Notes: generated by a model not told the origin, from the sequence alone. Positions 1 through 8,730 are shown, counted from the stretch's first letter. The stretch: 64,000 nt of DNA from CBDBIG01 sp965205845 [NCBI: bacterium] (GCA_965205845.1 CBDBIG010000003.1:1-64000); one strand, 5' to 3'. A program made the numbers and translations.

Positions 1-51
1 GAGGGCAATATCTGCCACCCCGTTCTTCCATTTTAGTGCAATGTCTTTCAT
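1..51 (-). CDS. Mu gp46-like baseplate protein, N-terminal 17 codons only
   Basis: An ATG at position 51 opens a frame running off the left edge. It begins MKDIALKWKNGVADIAL, the usual start of the Mu gp46 family (MxDIAL, then DI-L). The start overlaps the stop of the preceding small gene as ATGA, and GGATC lies just upstream. In Mu-like phages gp46 follows gp45 in the baseplate operon, which is the position here. Too little is present to say whether the gene is intact. Confidence 0.6.
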   Translation of the reverse strand, partial: MKDIALKWKNGVADIAL

Positions 52-239
52 GTGATCCTCCCCGTGGCTGCTCCGCCCCCTGTTTGCACCCCTTGCACAA
101 CCACCTCGGCTTCGCTTTGAATGTGTTCGACCACGGCCTCGGCCAAGGCTTGCAGGTTGGCTTCACCCGCCGTGCCTTGGGGCAGCGCATCTAGTTTTTC
201 TTTCATCAACATAGCCAAAACGGTTGCGTTTAAGGGCAT
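48..239 (-). CDS. small phage protein between gp45 and gp46
   Basis: A 63-residue acidic protein, mostly helical, with an AVVEHI segment in the middle and a Gly/Ala-rich tail. Short proteins of this look are common between gp45 and gp46 in Mu-like phages, but I cannot name a family or function. Its stop overlaps the gp46-like start by four bases, and it begins three bases after the gp45 stop, so it is translated within the baseplate operon. Confidence 0.6.
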   Translation of the reverse strand: MPLNATVLAMLMKEKLDALPQGTAGEANLQALAEAVVEHIQSEAEVVVQGVQTGGGAATGRIT

Positions 240-242
240 CGG

Positions 243-698
243 TTAGGCCTCCTTTTTGGCGAACACCACTTGGCTGGCTTGGGGGTGTGGGTTGCCTGTA
301 AAAGCGCACACGCACTCCCCTGTCACCACCCCTTGCATGGGGTTAAGGCTTTGCTCGCCTAACATCACCTTGCCTTGTGCGCCTGGTTGCACCACCACAT
401 TGCCGTCTGCTTTCAAGTGGACGCTGGCGCCTCCTTGGGCATAAATCTTTACCTCCCCTTGGGCTAGGGCAGGGGCGCTTTTGGCGCTTTCACCCAGCGC
501 CACGGGGGCGCTTTGGGCGCCGCCCACAAACACCACCAACGCTTGCTGGCCAGCTGTGGGTTGTGAGGCAAACCCCCAAGGCAAAAAGCGCTCGGCCTCT
601 AGCGCTTGGGCCCCAAGGCCTTGCACTTGCACCTTGCTCGGGCTGTCAACCCTCGCCAAGAGCAGACGGCGCACCATGTTTTTAAACCCTGTTATCAT
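243..698 (-). CDS. Mu gp45-like baseplate spike protein
   Basis: A 151-residue protein of the Mu gp45 family, the trimeric spike under the baseplate. The N-terminal half (about residues 20 to 70) has the OB-like pattern VDSPSKVQVQG and GEQALVVFVGG-type strands. The second half is a short beta-helix-like run ending in GEQSLNPMQGVVTGEC, typical where gp45 reads ...GVVTG-C-C. It lies directly downstream of gpP, as in Mu. An internal ATG at codon 8 (677) is an alternative start; the first ATG is just inside the gap after the gpP stop. Confidence 0.85.
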   Translation of the reverse strand: MITGFKNMVRRLLLARVDSPSKVQVQGLGAQALEAERFLPWGFASQPTAGQQALVVFVGGAQSAPVALGESAKSAPALAQGEVKIYAQGGASVHLKADGNVVVQPGAQGKVMLGEQSLNPMQGVVTGECVCAFTGNPHPQASQVVFAKKEA

Positions 699-701
699 CG
701 C

Positions 702-1736
702 CTAGGTGCTCCGGATTAAAAAAGGCCGCGCTAGTGCACTTGGGTTTGGCTTGGCTTGGTAGGCTGCGGGGTGGGTGAGGTAGATGCTTAATTTAGGTCC
801 CTCCTCGCTTAAAAAAACCCGCACCCCTTGCACCAGGGCATCGCCGTTGAGCCCCCCCTGGCTGGCTTTTAAGCGCACCAGCCCGCCAACAGGCAGCAAG
901 CGCGCCAAAGCATCCCAGCGCTGCATGTCTATGGTGGCGCTGGTGCTACTGGCCAAGCGCACCCCGCGCTCCCAGTTGGCTCTGGCTTGCAACGCTGCTG
1001 GCAGGCAGGGTTCCTCTGCTAGCAGCACATGCCTGCGCATTTTTTGGCTCCCCGCATCCATTGCCAGGGCCTCTATCGTGTTGCCCCCTGGTGTTTCTCC
1101 TAGTACCTGCACTTGGCCAAAGCGCGGGGCGCGGTTGGTGGTGGCGCTGGTGCTAATCAGGTGTTTTTGCAGGCTTAATTGATAAGGTGCCCGCCCCTTG
1201 CCTGGGATAAAAAAGCGCAAGTGCCCTGCGGGCGCTACGTCACCCACCCAAGCCCCGCCCAAGCGCGCCAAGCGCACCAAGGCCTGGGCAACGCTTTCGC
1301 CTGGGCGCGTCGCAAAATGGGCAAAGGGCTCGCTAAGCCCTGCCTTATCTGCCACCTGCAAGCCAAAGGACGAGGTGAGCGCGTGCGCAATTTGGAGGGC
1401 GCTTTGGTTTTGCCAGGCTTGCAACGGGGCCGCACAGTCCACCAAGTCGGCACTGGCACTGCGCCCCGCCACCACCGTGCGCACCTCCTGTGCCGCCACC
1501 TCGTGGCTGATGCTATCAATCATCCCCACCAAGGCCGTCTGCTCACCTTGAGGGCTGTGCAACGCCACCTTGCACTTAGCGCCCAGTGGCACCGCCTTTG
1601 GCAGTTCTTGGGCATTCCCACGGCTAGCCAAAGAAAAATCCCCGCAAAACTGGTTTAAATCCCAGCCAATCCGCCCGCCCGCCCAGCCTGTGATGCGCTG
1701 GCCAGTAACTTCTAAGGTGATGCTGTGCGCGTTCAT
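702..1736 (-). CDS. Mu gpP-like baseplate hub protein
   Basis: A 344-residue protein matching Mu gpP (gp44) and the late-control-D fold that makes the baseplate hub above the spike. Visible features are an early WDLNQFCGDFSL segment, a central LVRLARLGGAWVGDV region that fits the hub protein's second domain, and a C-terminal barrel ending in VRVFLSEEGPKLSIYL. Its length is close to the Mu protein. It sits between gpN and gp45 as expected. The 167-base gap upstream is unusual for this packed operon and contains palindromes. Confidence 0.82.
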   Translation of the reverse strand: MNAHSITLEVTGQRITGWAGGRIGWDLNQFCGDFSLASRGNAQELPKAVPLGAKCKVALHSPQGEQTALVGMIDSISHEVAAQEVRTVVAGRSASADLVDCAAPLQAWQNQSALQIAHALTSSFGLQVADKAGLSEPFAHFATRPGESVAQALVRLARLGGAWVGDVAPAGHLRFFIPGKGRAPYQLSLQKHLISTSATTNRAPRFGQVQVLGETPGGNTIEALAMDAGSQKMRRHVLLAEEPCLPAALQARANWERGVRLASSTSATIDMQRWDALARLLPVGGLVRLKASQGGLNGDALVQGVRVFLSEEGPKLSIYLTHPAAYQAKPNPSALARPFLIRST

Positions 1737-1845
1737 GGTTGTTTGCTCTAACTTTTTACCAAAAGGGTTTTTGGGGTTTCACCCCACGCCCCACTGGGGG
1801 AGGTTAAAAAAATTGGGGAGCCAAGATTTGCCCCCTCATGGGTTT

Positions 1846-1869
1846 CCAAAGGGTTTACAAACCCTTTGG
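1846..1869. repeat. perfect 11-bp inverted repeat in the gpN-gpP gap
   Basis: CCAAAGGGTTT is followed after two bases by its exact reverse complement AAACCCTTTGG. The surrounding gap (1737 to 1903) has no gene and holds other symmetric stretches, such as TGGGGT with ACCCCA around 1775 to 1789, plus several copies of AAAGGG or CCCTTT. It could be an intergenic insertion of a REP-like or miniature element, or a transcript-stabilising hairpin. It has no clear U-tract and is not called a terminator. Confidence 0.6.
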
Positions 1870-1903
1870 TGGGTGTTTCTAGGGCAAAGCCCTCCAATAA
1901 ACT

Positions 1904-3097
1904 TTAAGCCCCATCCACATACTCTAATGGCACGCCCCCAGGCATGAACAATGGATTGGGGGCACGCCTGATATTTCGCTGCCACACTTCATCGGCGCGG
2001 GCGGGCACATCGGGGTCATCAGGGTAAAGCCGTTGCCCCAAGGCCAGCCAAGGCACGGCGGCGTCAAGCACAATGGTTTTTACCTGGGGCAAGCCTGTGC
2101 TCGCCTGTGCCAAAGATTGCACCGCGCGTGCTTGCAGATTGCGCAGGGCTTGATAGGTTTGGGCATCGCCCGTACTGGCCAGAACCCCCTCCATGCGCCC
2201 CAGCAAGGTGGTTTGGGCAGTGCTGGCAGCTTGGTTGTTTCCCCAGTCGGCTTGGCTGGCTTGGTTGGCCAACTCGCCGACTGCCCCGACCAGCAGCAGG
2301 CTTTGGCAGGCGCGCTGTGCTTTAACTTGAGGGCTATCTCCTTGGGGCGTATCGCCCAGCAAGCGCGCTATCACCTGCAAAAGCAAGGCAAAGGCGCTTT
2401 GGGCGTTGGCCGCGCTGGCAATTATCGCATCCACCCCGCCCAACACGGCAGCGGCCAAGTTTGCGGGGGTGCGCGCAAGTGTGGCCAGTGGTTCCGTGAA
2501 AGCCTGCACGCCCGACACCACCTGTCCCACAACGGCGTTTGCCTGGTTTTGAAAGGCCGTTGCCCCCCTCGCCAGGTTGCCTCCAAAACCCTGTGCCTGC
2601 CCTAAGAACCCCCCTTGGGCGGCGTTGCTGGTGGCTCCTTGGGCTGCCAAAAACCCCGCCTCGGCTGCCTGGTTGGCGGCTCCTTGGGCTGCTGCCAAGC
2701 CTGCGGCGCTGTCAGTCTCTAAGGGGGCACCCTCGCCCGCCTCGGCAAAGGTGATGCTAATGCGCGCTAGCCCGCCTTCCTCGGCGCTCTCCTCAAGAGT
2801 CCATTTTGCAACCACCACCTGCAATGTGCCTAGGTGCGGGTGGGCCAAAGTGCCTACCCCACCAGCGCGCAACTCGGTAAGCAACAAATCGCGGGCTTTG
2901 TCGTAGTCTGCACCGATTAAAAGCGCCTCCACGCCGTAGTGCTCGCGGGCGCGCCCAAAGTCGTGGGCGGCAATCGGCTCGGGCGTGATGTCGTCTTCGC
3001 CAACATCGGTTAGGCGCCCGCCCGTGGCGCTGTACGCCTCCACAAAAAAAGGTTGGCCGTTGTAGGCTGCGCCGATTAAACGGTTGCGCCAAGTCAT
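1904..3097 (-). CDS. Mu gpN-like DNA circularisation / tail protein
   Basis: A 397-residue protein of the gpN (DNA circulation) family, a tail-tip component of Mu-like phages. The N-terminus MTWRNRLIGAAYNGQPFFVE is the family hallmark, followed by a D/T-rich GGRLTDVGEDDITPEP stretch and a DYDKARDLLLTELRAGGVGTLAHPHLG segment matching the usual GxLxHP-G pattern. The middle (about residues 130 to 300) is Ala/Gln-rich helix. I chose the ATG at 3097, which gives the normal family N-terminus; an ATG six codons earlier adds only a Pro-rich extension. Confidence 0.85.
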   Translation of the reverse strand: MTWRNRLIGAAYNGQPFFVEAYSATGGRLTDVGEDDITPEPIAAHDFGRAREHYGVEALLIGADYDKARDLLLTELRAGGVGTLAHPHLGTLQVVVAKWTLEESAEEGGLARISITFAEAGEGAPLETDSAAGLAAAQGAANQAAEAGFLAAQGATSNAAQGGFLGQAQGFGGNLARGATAFQNQANAVVGQVVSGVQAFTEPLATLARTPANLAAAVLGGVDAIIASAANAQSAFALLLQVIARLLGDTPQGDSPQVKAQRACQSLLLVGAVGELANQASQADWGNNQAASTAQTTLLGRMEGVLASTGDAQTYQALRNLQARAVQSLAQASTGLPQVKTIVLDAAVPWLALGQRLYPDDPDVPARADEVWQRNIRRAPNPLFMPGGVPLEYVDGA

Positions 3098-3191
3098 ACA
3101 GGGGGGTGGCTCCATTTTGTGAGGGGGTGGGCAAAAACGGGTGTGCCAAGCGCCAAAAAAACGGCAAATGTTAAGCCTCTAAACAGGGTTT

Positions 3192-4592
3192 TCATTGGGT
3201 GATGCTCCCGGTGTTAAGGGTTGGGGTTAGGGGTTGGTTTGCATCCTTGCGCAGGGCTTTTAACTGCTTCACCATTTCTGCGCTTAGATGCACTTGGTCT
3301 TTTAGCAGTTTTTCGATGAGAAGTTGGCCGTCAGGTGAATTGATTTGCTCTGGGGTTGTTGTCTGCAGAAAATGCTGCGCTGTGTGGTTTGCTTGGCGCG
3401 AAACACCCTTTTTTATTCGCTTTACCTGCACAGCGCCTTCAATCCTTTTAGCCCCTTGGGCAACTACCTCAGTGATTTTATGGACCACAGGGTTGCTTAC
3501 CGCTTCGGCAGAAGCCAGCGCCCTGACGGCCGTGGCCGACTTGGTGGCTTGAATGGCCTTTGCTTGGGTTTTGATGAGGGCGGGGTTGCCCTTGGTCACG
3601 GCGAGGGCTTTGGCAGCGTCAAGTCCGCCGCTTAGCAGGTCTTTTAAGACCCCCGCCGACTCCACATCAATGCCCAGCCTATCAAAGACCCTGGCGCGCT
3701 TTCTTTCATCGCCGCCAATGTAGGCTTTTAAGCCCTCCAATATGTCGAGCAAGTTTACCGTGGTTTTGTCGTTTTGCTGCACCTTGATGCCCGCCACGTT
3801 TTGCAAGTAGCGCTTGTTGCTGTAGTTGGTGAGGGCGGTAATCAGGTTGCGCACGCCCGTCGCGCCTTTTTCGGGGCTACCCACCGCCACTTGGGCGCGC
3901 TGTAGCAAGGCGCCCACCTCGGCCACGGTTTGCTCGGGGGTGCGCCCCGTGCCTAATTTGTATGCCCCCAGAGACTCCGGCGCAACCAAGGCAAGTTTGC
4001 CAAGGGTTACGTTGCCTTTTTGGGCTTGGCCAACCAGCACCCCAAGGGCTTTGGGCAGGTCTGCGCCCACGGTTTGTTTGAGCACGCTAATCAGGGCGCC
4101 AATGTCTGCGGGGTTGCCCCCTGTGCCTTGCACCACATCGCCAATGAGGTCATGGTTCTTTGCAAACACATCTAGCAAGCCGCCCTGGTCTTGGAGTGTC
4201 TTGGCCACCTCAAACTGCTTGTCAATGCCAAGGCCCGTTTGTTTTGCGCGCTCGGTAATTAGGTCAAACACCTTTTTAATCTCTTCCTTAGATTTGCCAC
4301 TGACAGCTTGCAAATAGGCGGCTTGGTCTTCCCTTTTGATAGCCTTTGAGATGGCCGCCCCCGCACCAAGGGCTGCTGCAAACTTGCCTGTGGTGCTGCG
4401 CAAAATCCCTTTGGTGGCGGCCTGCCCGTGCCTGCGGATAGCGGCTGTTGCCCGTTTTGCGCTGCGTGTAATCCTCTCAAAAGAGCGCTTGCCGTGCCTG
4501 CCCAAACGCTCTAGGGCAGCGCTGTTGCGCCTTGCATCGCGCACCAGGCTTCCCCTAAGCCGCAGGTATAAGCTGGCCTGTAAATCTGCCAT
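3192..4592 (-). CDS. phage tail tape measure protein
   Basis: A 466-residue, highly basic and helical protein in the slot for the Mu tape measure (gp42), between the tail chaperone and gpN. The N-terminal 70 residues are Arg/Lys-rich coiled helix; AAALGAGAAISKAIKRED is the usual small hydrophobic segment; residues 100 to 330 resemble the TP901-type tape measure core (LTNYSNKRYLQNV, SAGVLKDLLSGGLDAAKAL). It is shorter than many tape measures, which would predict a short tail, but the reading frame is intact. The start lies five bases after the stop of the frameshifted chaperone. Confidence 0.8.
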   Translation of the reverse strand: MADLQASLYLRLRGSLVRDARRNSAALERLGRHGKRSFERITRSAKRATAAIRRHGQAATKGILRSTTGKFAAALGAGAAISKAIKREDQAAYLQAVSGKSKEEIKKVFDLITERAKQTGLGIDKQFEVAKTLQDQGGLLDVFAKNHDLIGDVVQGTGGNPADIGALISVLKQTVGADLPKALGVLVGQAQKGNVTLGKLALVAPESLGAYKLGTGRTPEQTVAEVGALLQRAQVAVGSPEKGATGVRNLITALTNYSNKRYLQNVAGIKVQQNDKTTVNLLDILEGLKAYIGGDERKRARVFDRLGIDVESAGVLKDLLSGGLDAAKALAVTKGNPALIKTQAKAIQATKSATAVRALASAEAVSNPVVHKITEVVAQGAKRIEGAVQVKRIKKGVSRQANHTAQHFLQTTTPEQINSPDGQLLIEKLLKDQVHLSAEMVKQLKALRKDANQPLTPTLNTGSITQ

Positions 4593-4597
4593 AACTT

Positions 4598-5034
4598 TTA
4601 CTCCAGTGCCTTTATCCAGCGTTGCATGCTGCGCAATGTGAGGCCTTTGGCATCCGCCAGGGTGAAGCCGTGTTTAAGCAGCACCCTCACTTGCCTGCGC
4701 AAGGGATCTTGCACGCGCAAAACCAGCGCCCCGATGCCAATTAGCGCTCCCCCAGGCATGACACTGCTTCCTCTTTTGCGTCCAGTTCGTCTGCTGCCTG
4801 TTGAATTTGGGCTATGTCGCCTGCGCTTAGTTTCCTTAGCATCTCCACCGTAATGCTTACCTCTTCTGCGCCCACTCGTTTAATGCGCCGCCCCAACAAA
4901 AACAAACCCCGGGCTAATTCGCCCTCCACATTCTCTGCATCCAACATGTCGCCCACATTAAAAAAGCCAACCTGCACGCTTTTCTCGCGCACCCCGCCAA
5001 TCAGCCAGCCTTGGGTAAGCAAAACCTCTTTCAT
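4598..5034 (-). CDS. tail assembly chaperone with probable programmed -1 frameshift
   Basis: The zero-frame protein has 97 residues (4741 to 5034) and stops just after a CTG-GGG-GAG stretch (4747 to 4755). In the -1 frame an open segment continues from that point to a TAA at 4598, adding about 50 residues that contain a small hydrophobic patch and LLKHGFTLADAKGLTL. Tail chaperones between tube and tape measure genes commonly make both a short and a frameshifted long product; Mu itself uses a G-rich slip site. Gene order (tube, chaperone, tape measure) and the G-run fit. The slip is inferred. Confidence 0.72.
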
Positions 5035-5397
5035 TTAAGCAATCTCCTTTGCATCCACGGCTTCAAATACGAGGCGGGCGGTGCTGCCGTCTTTTGCCTC
5101 TGTGAGCGCAGGGGGGTCGGTTAGCCAGGCATTTGGCAAGACGTACACGTTGCCTGTGTCGGTTTCAAAGGTAATCGTGGCGTCTTCAACCTGCCGCCAG
5201 CGCTCAAGGCTGGTGCCCTTGCCCACAAACACTTCGCATTCAACGCGGGCAGGCATTGGTTCTTCTGCGTAGCCTAGCACCTTGTTGCCCCCGATGACGG
5301 TGTTGCGCTTGACCCCGCCGATGTCAAGGGTGGCGCCATCCTTGGTGGGCAGGGTGTCGCCGTCAATTTTAATGCTTGCTTTGCCTGCGTGTTGCAT
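5035..5397 (-). CDS. Mu gpM-like tail tube protein
   Basis: A 120-residue protein of the Mu tail tube family. It begins with AGKASIKIDGDTLPTKDGATLDIGG and continues with GYAEEPMPARVECEVFVGKGTSL, the standard pattern of this family, where the tube fold starts with an IDG strand and a (K)x-A-x-L-(D/N)-xGG turn. It forms the inner tube around which the sheath contracts. It lies between sheath and chaperone and its stop directly abuts the chaperone start. Confidence 0.9.
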   Translation of the reverse strand: MQHAGKASIKIDGDTLPTKDGATLDIGGVKRNTVIGGNKVLGYAEEPMPARVECEVFVGKGTSLERWRQVEDATITFETDTGNVYVLPNAWLTDPPALTEAKDGSTARLVFEAVDAKEIA

Positions 5398-5409
5398 GGG
5401 TGTGACTCC

Positions 5410-6861
5410 TTATAGCCTAAATTCAATTTTGGCAGCCAGCACCCGCAGGCCGTTGATAATATCGGGTGGCAGGCTGGCGTTAATGCGGTTTTGATCGGTG
5501 CTATCGCGTTCAATGCGCAGGCCTTTGATAAAAGCCTCGGGGTTTTCAACCAGCCCTGCGGCTTCCCACTGGGTGAACAGGGCCACAATCTCTGCCTTCA
5601 GCGTGCTGGGGGTGACCACGTTGTCTCCCGTGGCGCCATCGTTGGCCAGCTTGTGGCGCGGGTATTTTAAGGCGATGCGCCTTTGCAGGCTACTGCGCAA
5701 AAAAGCCAGGATGCGCACGACGGTCAGGTCGTGGTAGGCGCCGTCGGCCGCGCCCGCGGGGTTGGTGGCATAGGGGGTAACCAGGCGTTCAATGCGCACC
5801 TTGCCCGCCTGGGTGGTGGTGGTCGACACGCCTTTTTTAAGGGCGGTGTTGCGCTCGGTATAATCGAGGGTGGTCCCATCGTTGGGGGGAAGCACCCCTG
5901 GCAGGAGCAGTGTTTGCAAGGGGCGCGCTGGGTCAAGGGCTGCTTCGCGCTCACTTACCGCAGCAGTGGTGGCTGCCCATGACCAAGGGGCACTGGGGCT
6001 TTTGCCCACCCCAACCAGGCAGATCAGTTGGCTGTTGCAGGCTTCGCCAAGGGTGGTCATGGCGCTTAGCGTGCCTACGGCAGGGATAAACGCCACCCCC
6101 TCCTTGGCTTCCAAGGGGCCCCAGCGCGTTTGCAGCACGCTATCCAATGCGCTTAGCGCTGCGCGCTCATGATAGGGCATGGCAAGGCTATGGTATTGGG
6201 TGTCGCCTAGGGCGGCCAATGCACTGGTGAGGTTGGGGTCGGTTGCCCCGCCCGTAAAAGCGGTGAGAGCAAGGGTAACGCCACTGGGCAAGGCTTGGGC
6301 TTGAAGGTAGGAATGGCGCAGGTCAATCTGGTTGCCCGTTGTGCCGCCCCAACGGCATGTAAGGGTGAGGGTGTTGGTGCTCACCGTAGCGACTACAGGC
6401 AAGGCGGGCGAAGCCTGATTGCAGGCGGTTTGAATGGCGGTTGCAATGGTGTTGGCATCGGCGCTAGCCTGCACCCCCACGGCCACCCGCTGGCCTGCAA
6501 TGTACAAGGCAATGGTGCCTGCTTGAGCGCTGGTTGCTTCCACAACGATGCTGGCACTTGCCTTGGCTGCGCCGCTTGCATCGGCCAGGGGCAGCGCCCA
6601 CACCTCGCCTAGCCGATGGGCTGCCTTGGCCACGCGTGCCATTGTCCCCACCTGGCTGCCTTGGCCAAACAAACCCGCCACGGCGCTGGCGTTGTCCACG
6701 CGCACCGCCTCGCCTGGGCTTGCGCTGCCACCACTGGCCACGTGACCAATCACCAGCATACGGCGCACTTGCGTGCTGGTGCCCGCCTGGCTGCTGTCAA
6801 ACTCCACATACTGCCCTGGCACTTGGATGCCAACAGGAATGCTGTTAAATGCGATGGTCAT
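5410..6861 (-). CDS. Mu gpL-like contractile tail sheath protein
   Basis: A 483-residue sheath protein, close to Mu gpL in size. It starts MTIAFNSIPVGIQVPGQYVEFDSS, a clear family signature, and ends with the conserved C-terminal domain: RIERLVTPYATNP, then YHDLTVVRILAFLRSSLQRRIALKYPRHKLA, and the closing AAKIEFRL strand that interlocks with the tube. I chose the ATG at 6861; the frame is open 24 codons upstream but that part is not sheath-like. Presence of sheath and tube shows a contractile (myovirus) tail. Confidence 0.92.
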   Translation of the reverse strand: MTIAFNSIPVGIQVPGQYVEFDSSQAGTSTQVRRMLVIGHVASGGSASPGEAVRVDNASAVAGLFGQGSQVGTMARVAKAAHRLGEVWALPLADASGAAKASASIVVEATSAQAGTIALYIAGQRVAVGVQASADANTIATAIQTACNQASPALPVVATVSTNTLTLTCRWGGTTGNQIDLRHSYLQAQALPSGVTLALTAFTGGATDPNLTSALAALGDTQYHSLAMPYHERAALSALDSVLQTRWGPLEAKEGVAFIPAVGTLSAMTTLGEACNSQLICLVGVGKSPSAPWSWAATTAAVSEREAALDPARPLQTLLLPGVLPPNDGTTLDYTERNTALKKGVSTTTTQAGKVRIERLVTPYATNPAGAADGAYHDLTVVRILAFLRSSLQRRIALKYPRHKLANDGATGDNVVTPSTLKAEIVALFTQWEAAGLVENPEAFIKGLRIERDSTDQNRINASLPPDIINGLRVLAAKIEFRL

Positions 6862-6869
6862 GGCTTTTT

Positions 6870-7073
6870 CTATCCTTTCTTTTTGCCCCGTTTTGCTGGT
6901 TGTTGGTCTGCGCATTCTGCTGGTGGGTTGCAAATTGTCAATTCACCAGCCTTAATGCGCCTTTGAATGTAGAGGGTGTTGGCCACATATTCGCCCTCTG
7001 GCGGGTGGTGTTCGTTCGTTTGAATGTTGTACACCTTCAGCCCCGCACGGGGTTTTACAAAAATGGGTTTCAT
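6870..7073 (-). CDS. DUF2635 family protein (Mu gp38-like)
   Basis: A 67-residue protein matching the small DUF2635 family found immediately upstream of the sheath gene in Mu-like phages. It begins MKPIFVKPRAGLKVYNIQT, with the PEGEYV and YIQRRIKAGEL segments that characterise the family, and ends in a Lys-rich tail. The function is unknown. It abuts the gp37-like stop and precedes the sheath by eight bases. Confidence 0.82.
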   Translation of the reverse strand: MKPIFVKPRAGLKVYNIQTNEHHPPEGEYVANTLYIQRRIKAGELTICNPPAECADQQPAKRGKKKG

Positions 7074-7619
7074 TTACTCGAACACTCCTCTTAAGGATAG
7101 TGTAATGGTGTCTTGAATGCCGTTTAGGGTGGTGTCAACGCGGGTTAAATCGCTTAAGACTTGCTCTTTTTCGAGCTCAATGCGCTGGCGCCAAGTGATT
7201 GCCCAAATGGCGATGCCCGTTTTATCGAGGGCAGCATCGTAAAGGTTATCGCAGCGCGCCTCCTGGGGGGTGTGCGCCCATTCTTCTACGCCCCACCTGT
7301 TGTCTGCCACCAGCACCCCAAGGGCCGTGCTAATTTGCAAAGCCTGCGCGTTGCGCCCTTGGCCAGCGGCAATCACAAACGCCCCCAGCCTTGCGTGAAG
7401 CCACACTTTGCCAAAACTGGTGCACTCGACGCGCTCCACCCCTAGCAAGGCAAGCCTCACCCCTGGGGCCTGCTGGGCATAGCGCTTTAACTCCTCAAGG
7501 CTAAAGCGCCCGCCGTGGGTTTTTACCCCTCCTTTAAGGCCACTTAAACCCGCGCGCAAGCCCCCCGCAACGGCGCTTAACAAGCCTTTTAGCCCTGGGG
7601 TGGGCGGGTTATCTGCCAT
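7074..7619 (-). CDS. Mu gp37-like protein (DUF1834-type)
   Basis: A 181-residue protein in the gp37 position between gpG and gp38. The core shows VKTHGGRFSLEELKRYAQQAPGVRLA, then VWLHARLGAFVIAAGQGRNA, matching the gp37/DUF1834 pattern. It is probably a tail-terminator or connector component. The start overlaps the last 11 bases of the gpG-like gene. Confidence 0.75.
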   Translation of the reverse strand: MADNPPTPGLKGLLSAVAGGLRAGLSGLKGGVKTHGGRFSLEELKRYAQQAPGVRLALLGVERVECTSFGKVWLHARLGAFVIAAGQGRNAQALQISTALGVLVADNRWGVEEWAHTPQEARCDNLYDAALDKTGIAIWAITWRQRIELEKEQVLSDLTRVDTTLNGIQDTITLSLRGVFE

Positions 7620-8067
7620 GGAGCACTTTCTTTAAAAAATCTTCTATCACCTCGACCAGGTCTTGGTTGTTGGCGGCGCTAAGCCCAAGGTAGGGGCGCG
7701 CTGGCAACCCTTCTTTGCCCACCTCCGCCCCGCCAAACTGGTGAATGGCGGCGTAGACCAGGTTGCTACCCACCAACACCGCCCCATCGTTGGGCACGGC
7801 AAAGGTGATGCTATCCAATAACGCCCCTTCGCCCAGCAACAAGCCCTGCCCGCCGTGGCGGGTTTGGGCATGTTTTGGCGACCACGCCTTCCACGGTTCT
7901 CCCTCGGGGCTCTCTTTCTCCTCCGCCAACCTGCGCCTGGTTTGGCTTTCCATCTCTGCGCCCAAGGCGTTTAGCAGTTTACGCTTATCCACCTTGCCCA
8001 AGCGTGCAATGCGCTGGTTTAGTGTTTTTAGCCCGCTTAGGTCGGCCTCAATTTGCACGCCTGCCAT
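7609..8067 (-). CDS. phage virion morphogenesis / tail completion protein (Mu gpG-like)
   Basis: A 152-residue protein of the phage virion-morphogenesis family. Motifs include the early coiled segment RKLLNALGAEMESQTRRRL, then SPEGEPWKAWSPKH, and the conserved YAAIHQFGG followed by LPARPYLGLS. It works in head-tail joining or tail completion. In this phage it follows gp36 rather than gpF, so the order differs slightly from Mu. Confidence 0.87.
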   Translation of the reverse strand: MAGVQIEADLSGLKTLNQRIARLGKVDKRKLLNALGAEMESQTRRRLAEEKESPEGEPWKAWSPKHAQTRHGGQGLLLGEGALLDSITFAVPNDGAVLVGSNLVYAAIHQFGGAEVGKEGLPARPYLGLSAANNQDLVEVIEDFLKKVLHGR

Positions 8068-8071
8068 TTTT

Positions 8072-8492
8072 TTAAAGCCCTCGCAAAGCGTCTCTTGTCA
8101 ACTGGCGGGGCGTGCTTTGCACCGCAGGCGCGCCTCCTGAACGGGGCTCTTCAATCGCTGCCCCTAGGCTGATCAGGCCCCTTGCCACCTGCCCGAGCCA
8201 TTGGACGCGCTCTTTGCGCCTGTCGCCAATCTCTTCTGTCATGCGCCCTGCGGTTTGCGCCATTTGTCCCAAGGCAAGGTCAACGCACACCTGGGCTAAG
8301 CACGCCAGGAGGCTCGGCCAAGGGCAAGGTGTAGCGCACGCCAATGCTGGCATCCATTAAACTGCTTGCATCTGCCAGTGCGCGCGCAACCGCGGCGCCG
8401 TCCACTTCGCCCGCCTCGGTGAGGGGCGCCGCGTTGCGTAACGCGTCTTGGCCATACATGTCCGCAACATCTGCCTTTGTGGCGTAGGGCAT
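8072..8492 (-). pseudogene. Mu gp36-like head-tail connector (DUF1320), +1 frameshift
   Basis: Two overlapping frames make one DUF1320 protein. Codons from 8492 give the family N-terminus (YATKADVADMYGQDAL, LADASSLMDASIGVRYTLPLAEPP). The rest, from about 8300 down to the stop at 8072, is in the +1 frame (LAQVCVDLALGQMAQTAGRMTEEI, then VQWLGQVARGLISLG). Removing one T of the TT in GTGCTTAGCC (near 8298) joins them without a gap. Either the gene is broken or the sequence has an inserted base. The normal product is a connector subunit. Confidence 0.8.
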
Positions 8493-8495
8493 CGC

Positions 8496-8714
8496 TTACT
8501 CTCCTTTCTCCCCTTGGTTAGGCTTTTTGGCGTCTGCCCCTGGCTTGGTTTTGGCTTCCTTGGCTTTTTTGGCTCCTTGCACGCTAAAGTTGGGGTCGGT
8601 CTCAAGGGCTGCTAAAGCCTCCTTGCTTAAGCCTTCCTCGACACGGGTCTCGCCTTGTGGCCATTGCCTGCCAGCACGCCACATGGGGTGCTGGGCGATG
8701 ATGGTTATCGTCAT
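8496..8714 (-). CDS. Mu gp35-like protein
   Basis: A 72-residue protein in the gp35 position directly after the major head gene. The N-terminus has the family pattern HPMWRAGRQWPQGETRVEEGLSKEALAALETDP; the rest is a Lys-rich tail. The function is unknown. It is followed by gp36 after three bases. Confidence 0.75.
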   Translation of the reverse strand: MTITIIAQHPMWRAGRQWPQGETRVEEGLSKEALAALETDPNFSVQGAKKAKEAKTKPGADAKKPNQGEKGE

Positions 8715-8730
8715 GGTTTTTTTACCCCTT

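Noticed and set aside
2033-2605. 190-codon frame on the plus strand
   Set aside because: It lies opposite the gpN gene and has no family match or ribosome site.
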